DNA of 64,000 nucleotides from an uncultured Tenacibaculum sp. (lineage in GTDB: Bacteria > Bacteroidota > Bacteroidia > Flavobacteriales > Flavobacteriaceae), in assembly GCA_947493285.1 (NCBI GenBank), contig CANLQH010000002.1, forward strand, positions 186,001 through 250,000, given 5' to 3'. A model generated the notes under the pieces. It was not told the DNA's origin, ran no database searches, and saw only the letters and a program-made list of their open reading frames with translations. The position numbers and the translations under genes are program-made. Shown one piece after another: positions 8,258 through 17,099 of this stretch (its first letter is position 1; each line of letters starts with the position of its first letter).

Positions 8258-8635
8258 CTACTTATTTTTTTCTTCCCAAGCCAAATAACCTCCTAAAACA
8301 TTATACGGTTGAAAACCATTTTTCAACAACACATCTGCTGCTATTTTACTTCTGCCTCCCGATCTGCAATAAATATATACTGGGTTTGATTTATCTAACT
8401 TTTCTAAGGCTAGTTTCTCAAAATCATCAGCTGTTACATTTATTTTCATTGCATTATCAATAATACCATCAGCCCACTCACCTGGAGTTCTTACATCTAT
8501 TAATTGAACACCCTTATCATTATTTAATACAATCTGTAAATCTTCAACTGTTATATCTACAATTCCTTGATTTTGTGGTTTACACGAAGAGATAATACTA
8601 ACAGCTAACACTAAAAGTAAAACGATTTTTTTCAT
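8258..8635 (-). CDS. Rhodanese-like lipoprotein
   Basis: A 125-residue single-domain rhodanese (sulfurtransferase). The signal peptide ends in a lipobox with cysteine 18, placing the protein in the periplasm on a membrane. The active-site loop is CRSGGR with the catalytic cysteine 90, and the IDVRTPGEW stretch is the family's CH2 motif region. It follows the MBL-rhodanese gene by 6 bp. Together they suggest transfer of persulfide sulfur on both sides of the inner membrane. Confidence 0.92.
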   Translation of the reverse strand: MKKIVLLLVLAVSIISSCKPQNQGIVDITVEDLQIVLNNDKGVQLIDVRTPGEWADGIIDNAMKINVTADDFEKLALEKLDKSNPVYIYCRSGGRSKIAADVLLKNGFQPYNVLGGYLAWEEKNK

Positions 8636-8641
8636 TTTATA

Positions 8642-10048
8642 TTATTTTAAAGTTGATGGACAAACCATATCGGTTCTTTGAATATTTGTTTTTTTAATTG
8701 CTCCATAACCTCCAGCTACATCAATTACATTATGATATCCTCTTGCCTTTAATATTGAAGCTGCAATTACCGAACGATAACCTCCTGCACAGTGAATATA
8801 AAAATCTTCATCAGTAGGAAATTCTTCTACGTGATCATTTAAAAAATCTAACGGTGTACTAGGTACATCAACAATATGCTCGTTTGCATACTCCCCTGGT
8901 TTACGTGCATCAAAAACTTTTGCATTATTGTTCATTGCTTCTTCTAAATCGATAGCAGACACAGAACGTAAGGTATCTACTTCTTTACCTGATGCTTTCC
9001 AACTATCAAAACTTCCTTCTAAATACCCTAAAACATTATCAAAACCAACACGAGATAAACGTGTAATAGTAGTTTCTTCTTCACCAACAGGAGTTACTAA
9101 TAAAATAGGCTGCGTAACATCTTTTATCAATGCCCCTACCCAAGGAGCAAAAGTACCTCCTAAACCTATAAAAATTGATTGTGGTATAAGTCCTTTAATA
9201 AAATCAAATTGATGGCGAACGTCTAAAATAATAGCATCAGTTTCATTTGCTATTTTTTCAAAATCTTCAACAGATAAAGCTCTTGATCCACTCTTAATAA
9301 CATCATCGATAGATTGATATCCTTCCTTATTCATTTTTACATTTAAAGGGAAATATGCTGGTGGAGGTAACAAGCCATCTGTAACTTCTTTCACAAATTC
9401 TTCTTTAGTCATATCTGCACGCAATGCATAATTTGTTTTCTTTTGGTCACCTATAGTTCCTACAGTTTCTTTACTTAAGTTTTTACCACAAGCCGAACCT
9501 GCTCCATGAGCTGGATATACAATAACATCATCAGCTAAAGGCATAATTTTAGTTCGTAAACTATCAAATAACATTCCTGCTAAATCTTCTTGAGTTAAGT
9601 CTCCTTTTTGAGCTAAATCTGGTCGACCAACGTCTCCTAAAAACAAGGTATCTCCACTAAAAATAGCATGATTATTCCCGTCTTTATCTTTTAACAAATA
9701 GGTCGTACTCTCCATCGTATGTCCAGGAGTATGTAATGCCGTAATTGTAATTTCTCCTACTTTAAATACTTCTCCATCTTCTGCAGTGTGAGCGTTGAAT
9801 GAAGTTTTAGCAGTTGGACCATACACTATAGTTGCATCTGTTTTTTCAGCTAATGTTACATGCCCACTAACAAAATCAGCATGAAAATGAGTTTCGAAAA
9901 TATATTTAATTTTAGCTTCGTCTTTAGCTGCTCTCTTTATATACTGTTCTACTTCACGTAAAGGATCGATGATCGCAACTTCTCCGTTACTTTCAATATA
10001 ATAAGCTCCTTGTGCTAAACAACCTGTATAAATTTGCTCTATCTTCAT
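8642..10048 (-). CDS. MBL-fold hydrolase with two rhodanese domains (persulfide dioxygenase-like, CstB type)
   Basis: A 468-residue protein with an N-terminal metallo-beta-lactamase domain (THFHADFVSGH at 53-63, GDTLFLGDVGRPDL) followed by two rhodanese domains. The last carries the active loop CAGGYR with cysteine 420. The first has PVGEEE where the cysteine should be and is probably inactive. The layout matches CstB/ETHE1-rhodanese fusions, non-haem iron enzymes that oxidise persulfides to sulfite and thiosulfate. The SulP gene before it and the rhodanese lipoprotein after it support a sulfur detoxification role. Confidence 0.9.
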   Translation of the reverse strand: MKIEQIYTGCLAQGAYYIESNGEVAIIDPLREVEQYIKRAAKDEAKIKYIFETHFHADFVSGHVTLAEKTDATIVYGPTAKTSFNAHTAEDGEVFKVGEITITALHTPGHTMESTTYLLKDKDGNNHAIFSGDTLFLGDVGRPDLAQKGDLTQEDLAGMLFDSLRTKIMPLADDVIVYPAHGAGSACGKNLSKETVGTIGDQKKTNYALRADMTKEEFVKEVTDGLLPPPAYFPLNVKMNKEGYQSIDDVIKSGSRALSVEDFEKIANETDAIILDVRHQFDFIKGLIPQSIFIGLGGTFAPWVGALIKDVTQPILLVTPVGEEETTITRLSRVGFDNVLGYLEGSFDSWKASGKEVDTLRSVSAIDLEEAMNNNAKVFDARKPGEYANEHIVDVPSTPLDFLNDHVEEFPTDEDFYIHCAGGYRSVIAASILKARGYHNVIDVAGGYGAIKKTNIQRTDMVCPSTLK

Positions 10049-10054
10049 AATATA

Positions 10055-11785
10055 CTATTCGTACGCTTGATGTATATATTGTGCGTACTTTTTTTGATTT
10101 TGATTATCTCCAGTTTTATAAAAATTTACAGCTCCGTTTGGTCTCATAAAAAAATGATCTAAACTAAGTACCTCTAATAAACCACCTCTAAAAAAGGCAT
10201 CTCTCACTGGTCCTTTTACTGCTGCAAAATAAAACTCTATATTTCTTTTTTTGTAATACTTAATTCTTTCTTTAAGCATTTCTATTCCTGTACTATCTAC
10301 TCTATTAATGCTCTCTGCATCTAATACAATCAATTTTAATGCCTCACCTTTTTCTTCTGTCAATTCGTCTAACTTATCTCTAAAGTAATTTGAATTGGCG
10401 TAAAACAACTGTGCATCAAATCGAAAAACCAATACTTCGTTATCAATGACTACTTCCTTAAAACGAGATTTATTTCTGTAAAAATCTGAGTTAGGAACTT
10501 TACCTAATTCAATTGCATAAGGTCTTGATGTTCTAAAAATTAAAACGATTAGTGATAAACCAACACCAATTAAAATTCCGTATTCAATACCAAAAAATAA
10601 TGTTGAAAAGAATGTTGCTACTAACAGCCAAAAATCTAGATTATTAGCTTTCCACAACCTCTTTGCTTCTTTAATATTAATTAAATTGAAGACAGCTACA
10701 ATAATAATAGCTGCTAATATTGTTTTAGGTAAATGATAAAATACTGGTGTTAAAAAAAGTAAGGTAAGCACAACTATTATTGCTGATACTATTGCAGAAA
10801 CACCAGTAGTTCCTCCAGATTCTTCATTTATTGCTGAACGTGAAAAACTAGATGTTGAAGGGTAGGATTGAAATAGAGATCCAACAATATTACTTATTCC
10901 TAAAGCTACCAATTCTTGATTTGGTCGTATGCGATATTCATCTTGTTTTGCTTCTAATGTTTTTCCTATCGAAATAGTTTCTAAATAACCTACCATTACC
11001 AATGTAGCTGCTATTGGAAATAATTCTCTTACTAAAGCAATATCTATTACAGGTATTGAAAATTTAGGCAATCCTGAAGGAATATCTTTTACAATAGCCA
11101 CATCTGTAAATTGATTTCCAAAAAAACGAATAACTAAAATACCTAGAGCAACAACAATTAATGCATTTGGTATTTTCTTATTTATTTTTCTAAACGTCAT
11201 TATTATAACGCAAGCAATAATACCTATTATTGTTGTATTCATATTGAAGTATTCTATTCTATTAAAAACATCTTCTAATAAAATATGTACTTGATCACTT
11301 TGTAAAAACTCAACTCCAAATAAATTTCTAAATTGATTTAAACCAATAATTAAGGCTACTGCTGATGTAAACCCAATAATCACTGGTCTTGATAAAAAAT
11401 TCACAATAAACCCTAAGCGTAAAACTCCCATTAAAAATTGGATCGCTCCAACTATTAATGCTAGTAAAATAGCAATAGCAATATAACTTTCAGATCCAAT
11501 TAAAGCGAGTGTTGAAACTCCTGTTGCTACGATTAAAGAATCCATTGCTACAGGACCAATAGCTACTTGACGAGAAGAACCAAATATAGCATACATTAAT
11601 TGCGGGACTAAAGCTGCATACAAACCATAAATTGGTGGTAAACCTGCAATTAATGCATAAGCAATTCCTTGTGGAATAAGTACAATAGCCACAGTTATAC
11701 CTGCTATAACATCACCTCTTAATTGTGATTTTTTATAGTTGGGTAACCATTCTAATATGGGTATAAGTTTCTTTAGTAGTTTCAC
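10055..11785 (-). CDS. SulP-family anion transporter with STAS domain
   Basis: A 576-residue inner-membrane transporter of the SulP/SLC26 family. The conserved N-terminal block GDVIAGITVAIVLIPQGIAYA and the GLPPIYGLYAALVP segment are present, followed by about ten to twelve hydrophobic segments and a cytosolic STAS domain (about 440-560, LIVLDAESINRVDSTGIEML). Members carry sulfate, bicarbonate or other anions. The link to persulfide-oxidising genes favours sulfate, sulfite or thiosulfate. The start is GTG, sharing its last base region with the TAG stop of the preceding gene, which suggests translational coupling. Confidence 0.92.
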   Translation of the reverse strand: MKLLKKLIPILEWLPNYKKSQLRGDVIAGITVAIVLIPQGIAYALIAGLPPIYGLYAALVPQLMYAIFGSSRQVAIGPVAMDSLIVATGVSTLALIGSESYIAIAILLALIVGAIQFLMGVLRLGFIVNFLSRPVIIGFTSAVALIIGLNQFRNLFGVEFLQSDQVHILLEDVFNRIEYFNMNTTIIGIIACVIIMTFRKINKKIPNALIVVALGILVIRFFGNQFTDVAIVKDIPSGLPKFSIPVIDIALVRELFPIAATLVMVGYLETISIGKTLEAKQDEYRIRPNQELVALGISNIVGSLFQSYPSTSSFSRSAINEESGGTTGVSAIVSAIIVVLTLLFLTPVFYHLPKTILAAIIIVAVFNLINIKEAKRLWKANNLDFWLLVATFFSTLFFGIEYGILIGVGLSLIVLIFRTSRPYAIELGKVPNSDFYRNKSRFKEVVIDNEVLVFRFDAQLFYANSNYFRDKLDELTEEKGEALKLIVLDAESINRVDSTGIEMLKERIKYYKKRNIEFYFAAVKGPVRDAFFRGGLLEVLSLDHFFMRPNGAVNFYKTGDNQNQKKYAQYIHQAYE

Positions 11786-13077
11786 TATTCTATTTTATTA
11801 AAGTTATAATAAAAAGGAATTGTCCATTTTAAAAAAGCTTCTTCGCTATTAATTTTTTCTATTTTAATCTCATGTAATCCTTTTGATACTCCTTCTAAAT
11901 CTATAAAAGCTAAAATTCCAAATTGGTTTGTCTTATAATGATTGTTATATCTTAAATAAGAGGCTTCTATCTTCTCTTCATCTAATAATATATTATGATA
12001 TTTCTTATAACACTCTTTTAAATATTCTGCTTCGTGTAAATGCTTTTCTACTTTACTCTTATCTTTTTGTTCCTCATAAACACCGCAAACAGTTTCTCTC
12101 ATAGAACTTTCATAGTCAAATATTGGAATAAAAACTTCTACAACATTTGACTTTATCATATCAGATTGAATTTCTGGAGCTAATAAAAAATCAGAATTAT
12201 TTGAGTCTTTATAATAATTTGAATACGTCTTATGTGCATCAAAATATTTTTGATAATTAGAATCTGCTAAATAAAATATATTTGTTTTAGAAAATTGTGT
12301 TACAGCAACTAAAGAGCCAGATAACAAAAAAAGAAACATCAAATAAGTTAATGACTTTTTCTTTTTAAAATTGGAACCAAAAATCATGAAAACTTGTAAA
12401 AGATTTTTATACAATGGTCCATAAAGAATCATATTCATGTATTTTACCAAAGTAAAATTTAAATGTTGTAGTTTTTCTTTTTCCTTATTTCTCTTAAGGT
12501 TAGAGAATAAAGTAACTAAAGTTTGAGCTATTGCTCCTGCAATTATTATTATAGCTGGTATTATTAGGATGTAATATGGTATAAATTCAGAAAGTATATT
12601 AAATAAAAGTAAATAGACACTCACAAACAAAGCCATGTAACCATATATGAATAAAAAAGTAAAAGCTACTGAAAAAATTACACTACACAATTCGTCTACT
12701 TTTTGAATTGAATCTTTTAGTTTAGGTAATATCGATAATATTTTCTCTGTATAAATTTTAGAATAGGCACTATCTTCTATACTATAATCGGGAAATACAG
12801 AATTTAACCCTACTAAACCAACCCAATAAGCTCTTAGTATAAAATGTATGACAAACATAGATGTTAAAACACTTACTGCAAGAAAACTAAAAAGGCAAAT
12901 AAAATATGCTACAAAGTATTGGTTAGGGTTTAAAATATTAATAAAAATATTAGTTCCCCAATTAACAAAATCAAAAAGCTGAAAAGTACCAAAGATGGCA
13001 ATAGCAGATACTAAAAGTTCTGCTTCCCAACTTTCATCTTTTAATCTTTGCAACCAATTTTTAGTATTGTTTTCCAT
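11785..13077 (-). CDS. Unknown multi-pass membrane protein
   Basis: A 430-residue protein I do not recognise. It begins with a short polar segment (NWLQRLKDESWEAELLVSAIAIFG), then has roughly five or six membrane segments between residues 15 and 265, and ends in a soluble domain of about 160 residues (about 270-430) rich in aromatic and charged residues. It lies 3 bp after ruvB and overlaps the SulP gene by one base. The tight coupling to SulP suggests a role at the membrane, perhaps with that transporter, but no motif shows its function. Confidence 0.75.
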   Translation of the reverse strand: MENNTKNWLQRLKDESWEAELLVSAIAIFGTFQLFDFVNWGTNIFINILNPNQYFVAYFICLFSFLAVSVLTSMFVIHFILRAYWVGLVGLNSVFPDYSIEDSAYSKIYTEKILSILPKLKDSIQKVDELCSVIFSVAFTFLFIYGYMALFVSVYLLLFNILSEFIPYYILIIPAIIIIAGAIAQTLVTLFSNLKRNKEKEKLQHLNFTLVKYMNMILYGPLYKNLLQVFMIFGSNFKKKKSLTYLMFLFLLSGSLVAVTQFSKTNIFYLADSNYQKYFDAHKTYSNYYKDSNNSDFLLAPEIQSDMIKSNVVEVFIPIFDYESSMRETVCGVYEEQKDKSKVEKHLHEAEYLKECYKKYHNILLDEEKIEASYLRYNNHYKTNQFGILAFIDLEGVSKGLHEIKIEKINSEEAFLKWTIPFYYNFNKIE

Positions 13078-13080
13078 AAA

Positions 13081-14103
13081 CTAAAATAATTCTCCTTGAC
13101 TTGTTCCTTTTACTCTTCTTAAATGTTTATAAGCTAAATCTGTTACTTCTCTTCCACGAGGTGTACGCATTATAAATCCTTGCTGGATTAAAAAAGGTTC
13201 GTAAACTTCTTCAATCGTTTCTGAATTTTCTGATACTGCAGTTGCTAAAGTAGAAATCCCTACCGGTCCGCCTTTAAACTTATCGATTATTGTTGTTAGA
13301 ATCTTATTATCCATTTCGTCTAAACCATGTGCGTCTACATTCAATGCTTTTAAAGCATACTGAGCGATTTCTATGGTAATAGTTCCATCTCCTTTTATCT
13401 GTGCAAAATCACGTACTCTACGTAATAATGCATTTGCGATACGAGGGGTACCTCTACTACGCCCAGCAATTTCTATTGCAGCTTCCATAGAAATTGGAAC
13501 ACCAAGAATCTGTGAACTTCTTTGAATAATTGTAGTCAATAATTCTGTAGTATAATAATGTAATCTACTGCTGATACCGAAACGTGCTCTCATTGGAGCT
13601 GTCAACAATCCTGAACGAGTTGTTGCTCCGACAAGTGTAAAAGGCTCTAAATTAATTTGAACCGTACGTGCATTGGGTCCAGATTCGATCATAATATCGA
13701 TTTTATAGTCTTCCATCGCTGAGTATAAATACTCTTCTACAATAGGGCTTAATCGATGGATTTCATCTATAAATAACACATCACGTTCATCAAGGTTTGT
13801 TAATAAACCTGCTAAATCTCCTGGTTTATCTAAAACAGGTCCTGAAGTAACTTTTATACTTACTCCTAGTTCATTTGCTAAAATGTGAGCCAAAGTAGTT
13901 TTTCCAAGTCCAGGAGGACCGTGAAACAAGGTATGATCTAACGCCTCATCACGTTGATTAGCTGCTTCAACAAAAATCTTTAAGTTTTCAATTGCTTGAT
14001 CTTGGCCTGAAAAATCATCAAAAGAAAGCGGACGTAGTTTTTTTTCTACATCTAATTCTTCATTGGTGAAATTGGTGTTTTCAGGGTTTAGATTTTCATT
14101 CAT
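13081..14103 (-). CDS. ruvB: Holliday junction branch migration helicase RuvB
   Basis: The AAA+ motor that drives RuvA-bound Holliday junction migration in recombination and repair. The 340-residue length is normal. Walker A is [11 protein letters not shown] at about 62-72, Walker B is [10 protein letters not shown], the arginine-finger region is [11 protein letters not shown], and the C-terminal winged helix carries [14 protein letters not shown]. It is the first gene of a minus-strand run that continues into membrane and sulfur genes. A -7 box only 8 bp before the start codon implies a very short leader. Confidence 0.98.
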   Translation of the reverse strand: MNENLNPENTNFTNEELDVEKKLRPLSFDDFSGQDQAIENLKIFVEAANQRDEALDHTLFHGPPGLGKTTLAHILANELGVSIKVTSGPVLDKPGDLAGLLTNLDERDVLFIDEIHRLSPIVEEYLYSAMEDYKIDIMIESGPNARTVQINLEPFTLVGATTRSGLLTAPMRARFGISSRLHYYTTELLTTIIQRSSQILGVPISMEAAIEIAGRSRGTPRIANALLRRVRDFAQIKGDGTITIEIAQYALKALNVDAHGLDEMDNKILTTIIDKFKGGPVGISTLATAVSENSETIEEVYEPFLIQQGFIMRTPRGREVTDLAYKHLRRVKGTSQGELF

Positions 14104-14110
14104 AAGAGCA

Positions 14111-14118
14111 CAAATATA
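14111..14118 (-). promoter_or_regulatory. Putative -7 box of ruvB operon
   Basis: TATATTTG on the minus strand, an exact consensus match, ending 7 bp before the ruvB ATG. The transcript would start within a few bases of the start codon. Confidence 0.6.
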
Positions 14119-14206
14119 CTTGAATTATAAATTTCGAATTGTAATAATTGTTACGTAGCAACATTAGTAATGCTAAGATACATATTCACTATTGATTTTA
14201 GTGCAT

Positions 14207-14237
14207 AAAAAAAGCCTCCCAAATTGGAAGGCTTTTT
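14207..14237 (-). terminator. Terminator of the act-cta operon
   Basis: Hairpin AAAAGCCTCCC/GGAAGGCTTTT with one mismatch and flanking A- and T-runs, 14 bp beyond the oxidase subunit I stop codon and upstream of ruvB. Confidence 0.88.
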
Positions 14238-14250
14238 AATTTATATCTTT

Positions 14251-16020
14251 TTAAGATGGCTCTTCTCCATCTAATAAAGGTGTAGTTTGTAATACGAAAT
14301 CTTTTCCGTGTACATATTCACCGTTTTCATCTGTCTTACTGTAATCATAAGCCCATCTATGAACTTCAGGAATTGCTCCTGGCCAGTTTCCGTGAATGTG
14401 CTCAACTGGAGTAGTCCATTCTAATGTGTTAGACTTCCATGGGTTTTGTTCAGCTTTATTACCTCTATAAATCGAGATAAAGAAGTTTGCTAAGAAAATT
14501 AACTGAGCTGCTCCACCTATAATAGCCATTACTGTCATGAATACATTAATCTCTACTAAATCATCAAACATTGGAAAGTTTGTGTTTGTATAGTAACGAC
14601 GAGGTAAACCTGCTAAACCAACAAAGTGCATTGGGAAGAATACTCCGTAAGCAGTAATAATTGTTAACCAGAAGTGCCAATAACCTAATGTTTTGTTCAT
14701 CATTCTACCATACATCTTAGGGAACCAGTGGTAAACCCCAGCAAACATACCTAATAAAGCAGATACACCCATTACTAAGTGGAAGTGCGCTACTACAAAG
14801 TAAGTATCATGTACATTAATATCTAATGCAGAATCTCCTAAAACTAACCCTGTTAAACCTCCTGTTACGAATGTAGAAACTAATCCGATAGAGAATAACA
14901 TTGCAGGATTTAATTGCAAGTTACCTTTCCATAAAGTAGTTATAAAGTTAAATGCTTTTACCGCTGATGGAATTGCAATTAATACCGTTGTAAACGTAAA
15001 CACAGATCCTAAGAATGGATTCATTCCTGAGATAAACATGTGGTGACCCCATACAATTGTAGATAAAAAGGCAATTGCCATAATAGATCCAATCATTGCA
15101 CGGTAACCAAAAATTGGTTTACGAGCGTTTGTTGAAATAATTTCAGAAGTAATACCTAATGCTGGTAATAATATAATATATACTTCAGGGTGACCTAAGA
15201 ACCAAAATAAGTGTTCGAATAATACTGGTGAACCTCCTTGGTAGTGTAATACCTCACCCGAAATAAAGATATCTGATAAAAAGAATGATGTACCGAAACT
15301 TCTATCTAAGATTAATAATAACGCTGCAGATAAAAGAACTGGGAATGAAATTACACCAATGATTGCTGTAATAAAGAACGCCCACATTGTTAATGGTAAA
15401 CGTGTCATTTTCATTCCTTTTGTACGTAAGTTTAAAATTGTTACGATATAGTTTAATGAACCAATTAAAGACGATGCAATAAAAATAGCCATAGAAACTA
15501 ACCATAATGTCATACCTGTACCTGATCCTGGAATTGCTTGTGGTAATGCAGATAATGGTGGATAAATTGTCCATCCTGCAGAAGCTGGTCCAGCTTCAAC
15601 AAATAATGAAATTACCATTACTACTGATGATAAGAAAAATAACCAGTAAGATACCATGTTTAAGAATCCAGAAGCCATATCACGAGCTCCAATTTGTAAT
15701 GGAATTAATAAGTTAGAAAACGTTCCACTTAATCCTGCAGTTAATACAAAGAATACCATTATTGTACCGTGAATTGTTACCAATGCTAAGTACATATCAG
15801 GATTCATAATTCCATCTGTTTGATGATCTCCTAAAAATGCTTCAATAATCGAAAACGATTTTTCTGGCCATGCGATTTGCAAACGGAATAACATAGACAT
15901 AAACCCTCCTATAATACCCATAAATATACCGGTTACTAGGAACTGCTTCGAGATCATTTTATGATCTTGACTGAAGATGTATTTAGTTACAAATGTTTCT
16001 TTGTGATGATGATCTGACAT
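14251..16020 (-). CDS. ctaD: Cytochrome c oxidase subunit I
   Basis: The 589-residue catalytic subunit of a haem-copper oxidase that reduces oxygen to water and pumps protons. It has twelve or more membrane segments, the haem-ligand stretch TIHGTIMVFFVL, the CuB/tyrosine motif GHPEVYIILLPALG, the HHMFISG histidine pair and the VAHFHLVMG haem ligands. It is the last gene of the alternative complex III operon, in line with the supercomplex known from Flavobacterium. A terminator follows 14 bp later. Confidence 0.97.
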   Translation of the reverse strand: MSDHHHKETFVTKYIFSQDHKMISKQFLVTGIFMGIIGGFMSMLFRLQIAWPEKSFSIIEAFLGDHQTDGIMNPDMYLALVTIHGTIMVFFVLTAGLSGTFSNLLIPLQIGARDMASGFLNMVSYWLFFLSSVVMVISLFVEAGPASAGWTIYPPLSALPQAIPGSGTGMTLWLVSMAIFIASSLIGSLNYIVTILNLRTKGMKMTRLPLTMWAFFITAIIGVISFPVLLSAALLLILDRSFGTSFFLSDIFISGEVLHYQGGSPVLFEHLFWFLGHPEVYIILLPALGITSEIISTNARKPIFGYRAMIGSIMAIAFLSTIVWGHHMFISGMNPFLGSVFTFTTVLIAIPSAVKAFNFITTLWKGNLQLNPAMLFSIGLVSTFVTGGLTGLVLGDSALDINVHDTYFVVAHFHLVMGVSALLGMFAGVYHWFPKMYGRMMNKTLGYWHFWLTIITAYGVFFPMHFVGLAGLPRRYYTNTNFPMFDDLVEINVFMTVMAIIGGAAQLIFLANFFISIYRGNKAEQNPWKSNTLEWTTPVEHIHGNWPGAIPEVHRWAYDYSKTDENGEYVHGKDFVLQTTPLLDGEEPS

Positions 16021-16055
16021 AATCTATATCTTTATATATACTTTTAAAAAATATC

Positions 16056-17063
16056 TTATTTAATAACTTGAGCTAATGTTTTTTGTTCTGATAACCACTT
16101 TTCGTATTCAGCTGGTTCTACGACAGTAATTTTCATTTGCATATTGTAGTGAGAAGCACCACAAATTTTATTACACAATAACAAATAATCAAACTCATAA
16201 GGATCTTCTCCTTTTGCTTTTCTAATCTTGTTAATTCCGTCTGTTTTTGCTATAACTTCAGCATTCTGACGCATCTCTGCAGTAGTATACTTAGGTGTAA
16301 ATGCAAATTGAGTTACCATACCTGGCACACAGTTCATCTGCGCTCTAAAGTGAGGCATATAAGCTGAGTGTAATACATCTTGAGAACGGAACTTGAATAA
16401 TATTTTTTTACCCTTTGGTAAAACTAATTCGGTAACTTTTTTATCATCCTGAGATTTAGGATCAGACATATCAACTCCCATTGAGTTAATACCTTTAATA
16501 AAGTTTACATTTCCTAAACCTAATGCGTTATCTGCACCTGCGTAACGAGCTTGCCAATCGAATTGTCTAGAATACACTTCTATCTCAATTGGGTTTTCGT
16601 CATCACCAACATACATAATGTTGTTCCAAGCCCATAAACCGTATCCGATTAAGATTACAATTGTTACAGCTGGAATAACTGTCCAGATTAACTCTAATTT
16701 ATGGCTATCTGCATAGAATAAAGCTTTTTGATCTTTTTTACCTCTATACTTATACGTAAAGAAGAAAATTAAGAATTGCATTGCAAATTGCACAATACCA
16801 ATTAACCAAAATGTGATGTTGAATAAATTATCATCATGTTCACCTTCTATCGAAGCCGATTCTGGTAACATAATTACATTCATTGCTATTAAACAGTAAA
16901 TCATCATTGCATATAGGAATGCTAAAAATCCTATTGCTAATTTACCTTGTGTTTCGTTGTCTTTATCATTAGCAATAACCGAACGAAAGTTCATTATGCG
17001 AGTAATTTGCCAAAAACTAACTCCTATTGCAACTGCTATGAAAATATAAAATAAAGCGAGCAT
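16056..17063 (-). CDS. ctaC: Cytochrome c oxidase subunit II (CuA)
   Basis: A 335-residue subunit with N-terminal membrane segments and a periplasmic cupredoxin domain. The CuA ligands are present as CNKICGASHYNM near the C-terminus together with the upstream histidine in VLHSAYMPHF. There is no fused cytochrome c domain, so electrons must come from ActE/ActA or a soluble carrier. It starts with an extra membrane segment (LALFYIFIAVAIGV) compared with the two-helix form. It sits 35 bp before subunit I in the same operon. Confidence 0.96.
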   Translation of the reverse strand: MLALFYIFIAVAIGVSFWQITRIMNFRSVIANDKDNETQGKLAIGFLAFLYAMMIYCLIAMNVIMLPESASIEGEHDDNLFNITFWLIGIVQFAMQFLIFFFTYKYRGKKDQKALFYADSHKLELIWTVIPAVTIVILIGYGLWAWNNIMYVGDDENPIEIEVYSRQFDWQARYAGADNALGLGNVNFIKGINSMGVDMSDPKSQDDKKVTELVLPKGKKILFKFRSQDVLHSAYMPHFRAQMNCVPGMVTQFAFTPKYTTAEMRQNAEVIAKTDGINKIRKAKGEDPYEFDYLLLCNKICGASHYNMQMKITVVEPAEYEKWLSEQKTLAQVIK

Positions 17064-17099
17064 ATTATCTAAACTATTATTGTTTATTAATTCTTTTTA

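Noticed and set aside
14161..14200. Inverted repeat TAGCA/TGCTA near ruvB as an operator
   Set aside because: Only 5 bp with a 9-nt loop, not overlapping the -7 box, so it is too weak to support.
15302..15716. Frames of 69 to 90 codons on both strands within oxidase subunit I
   Set aside because: They lie fully inside a confidently assigned gene and show biased low-complexity translations. They are shadows.
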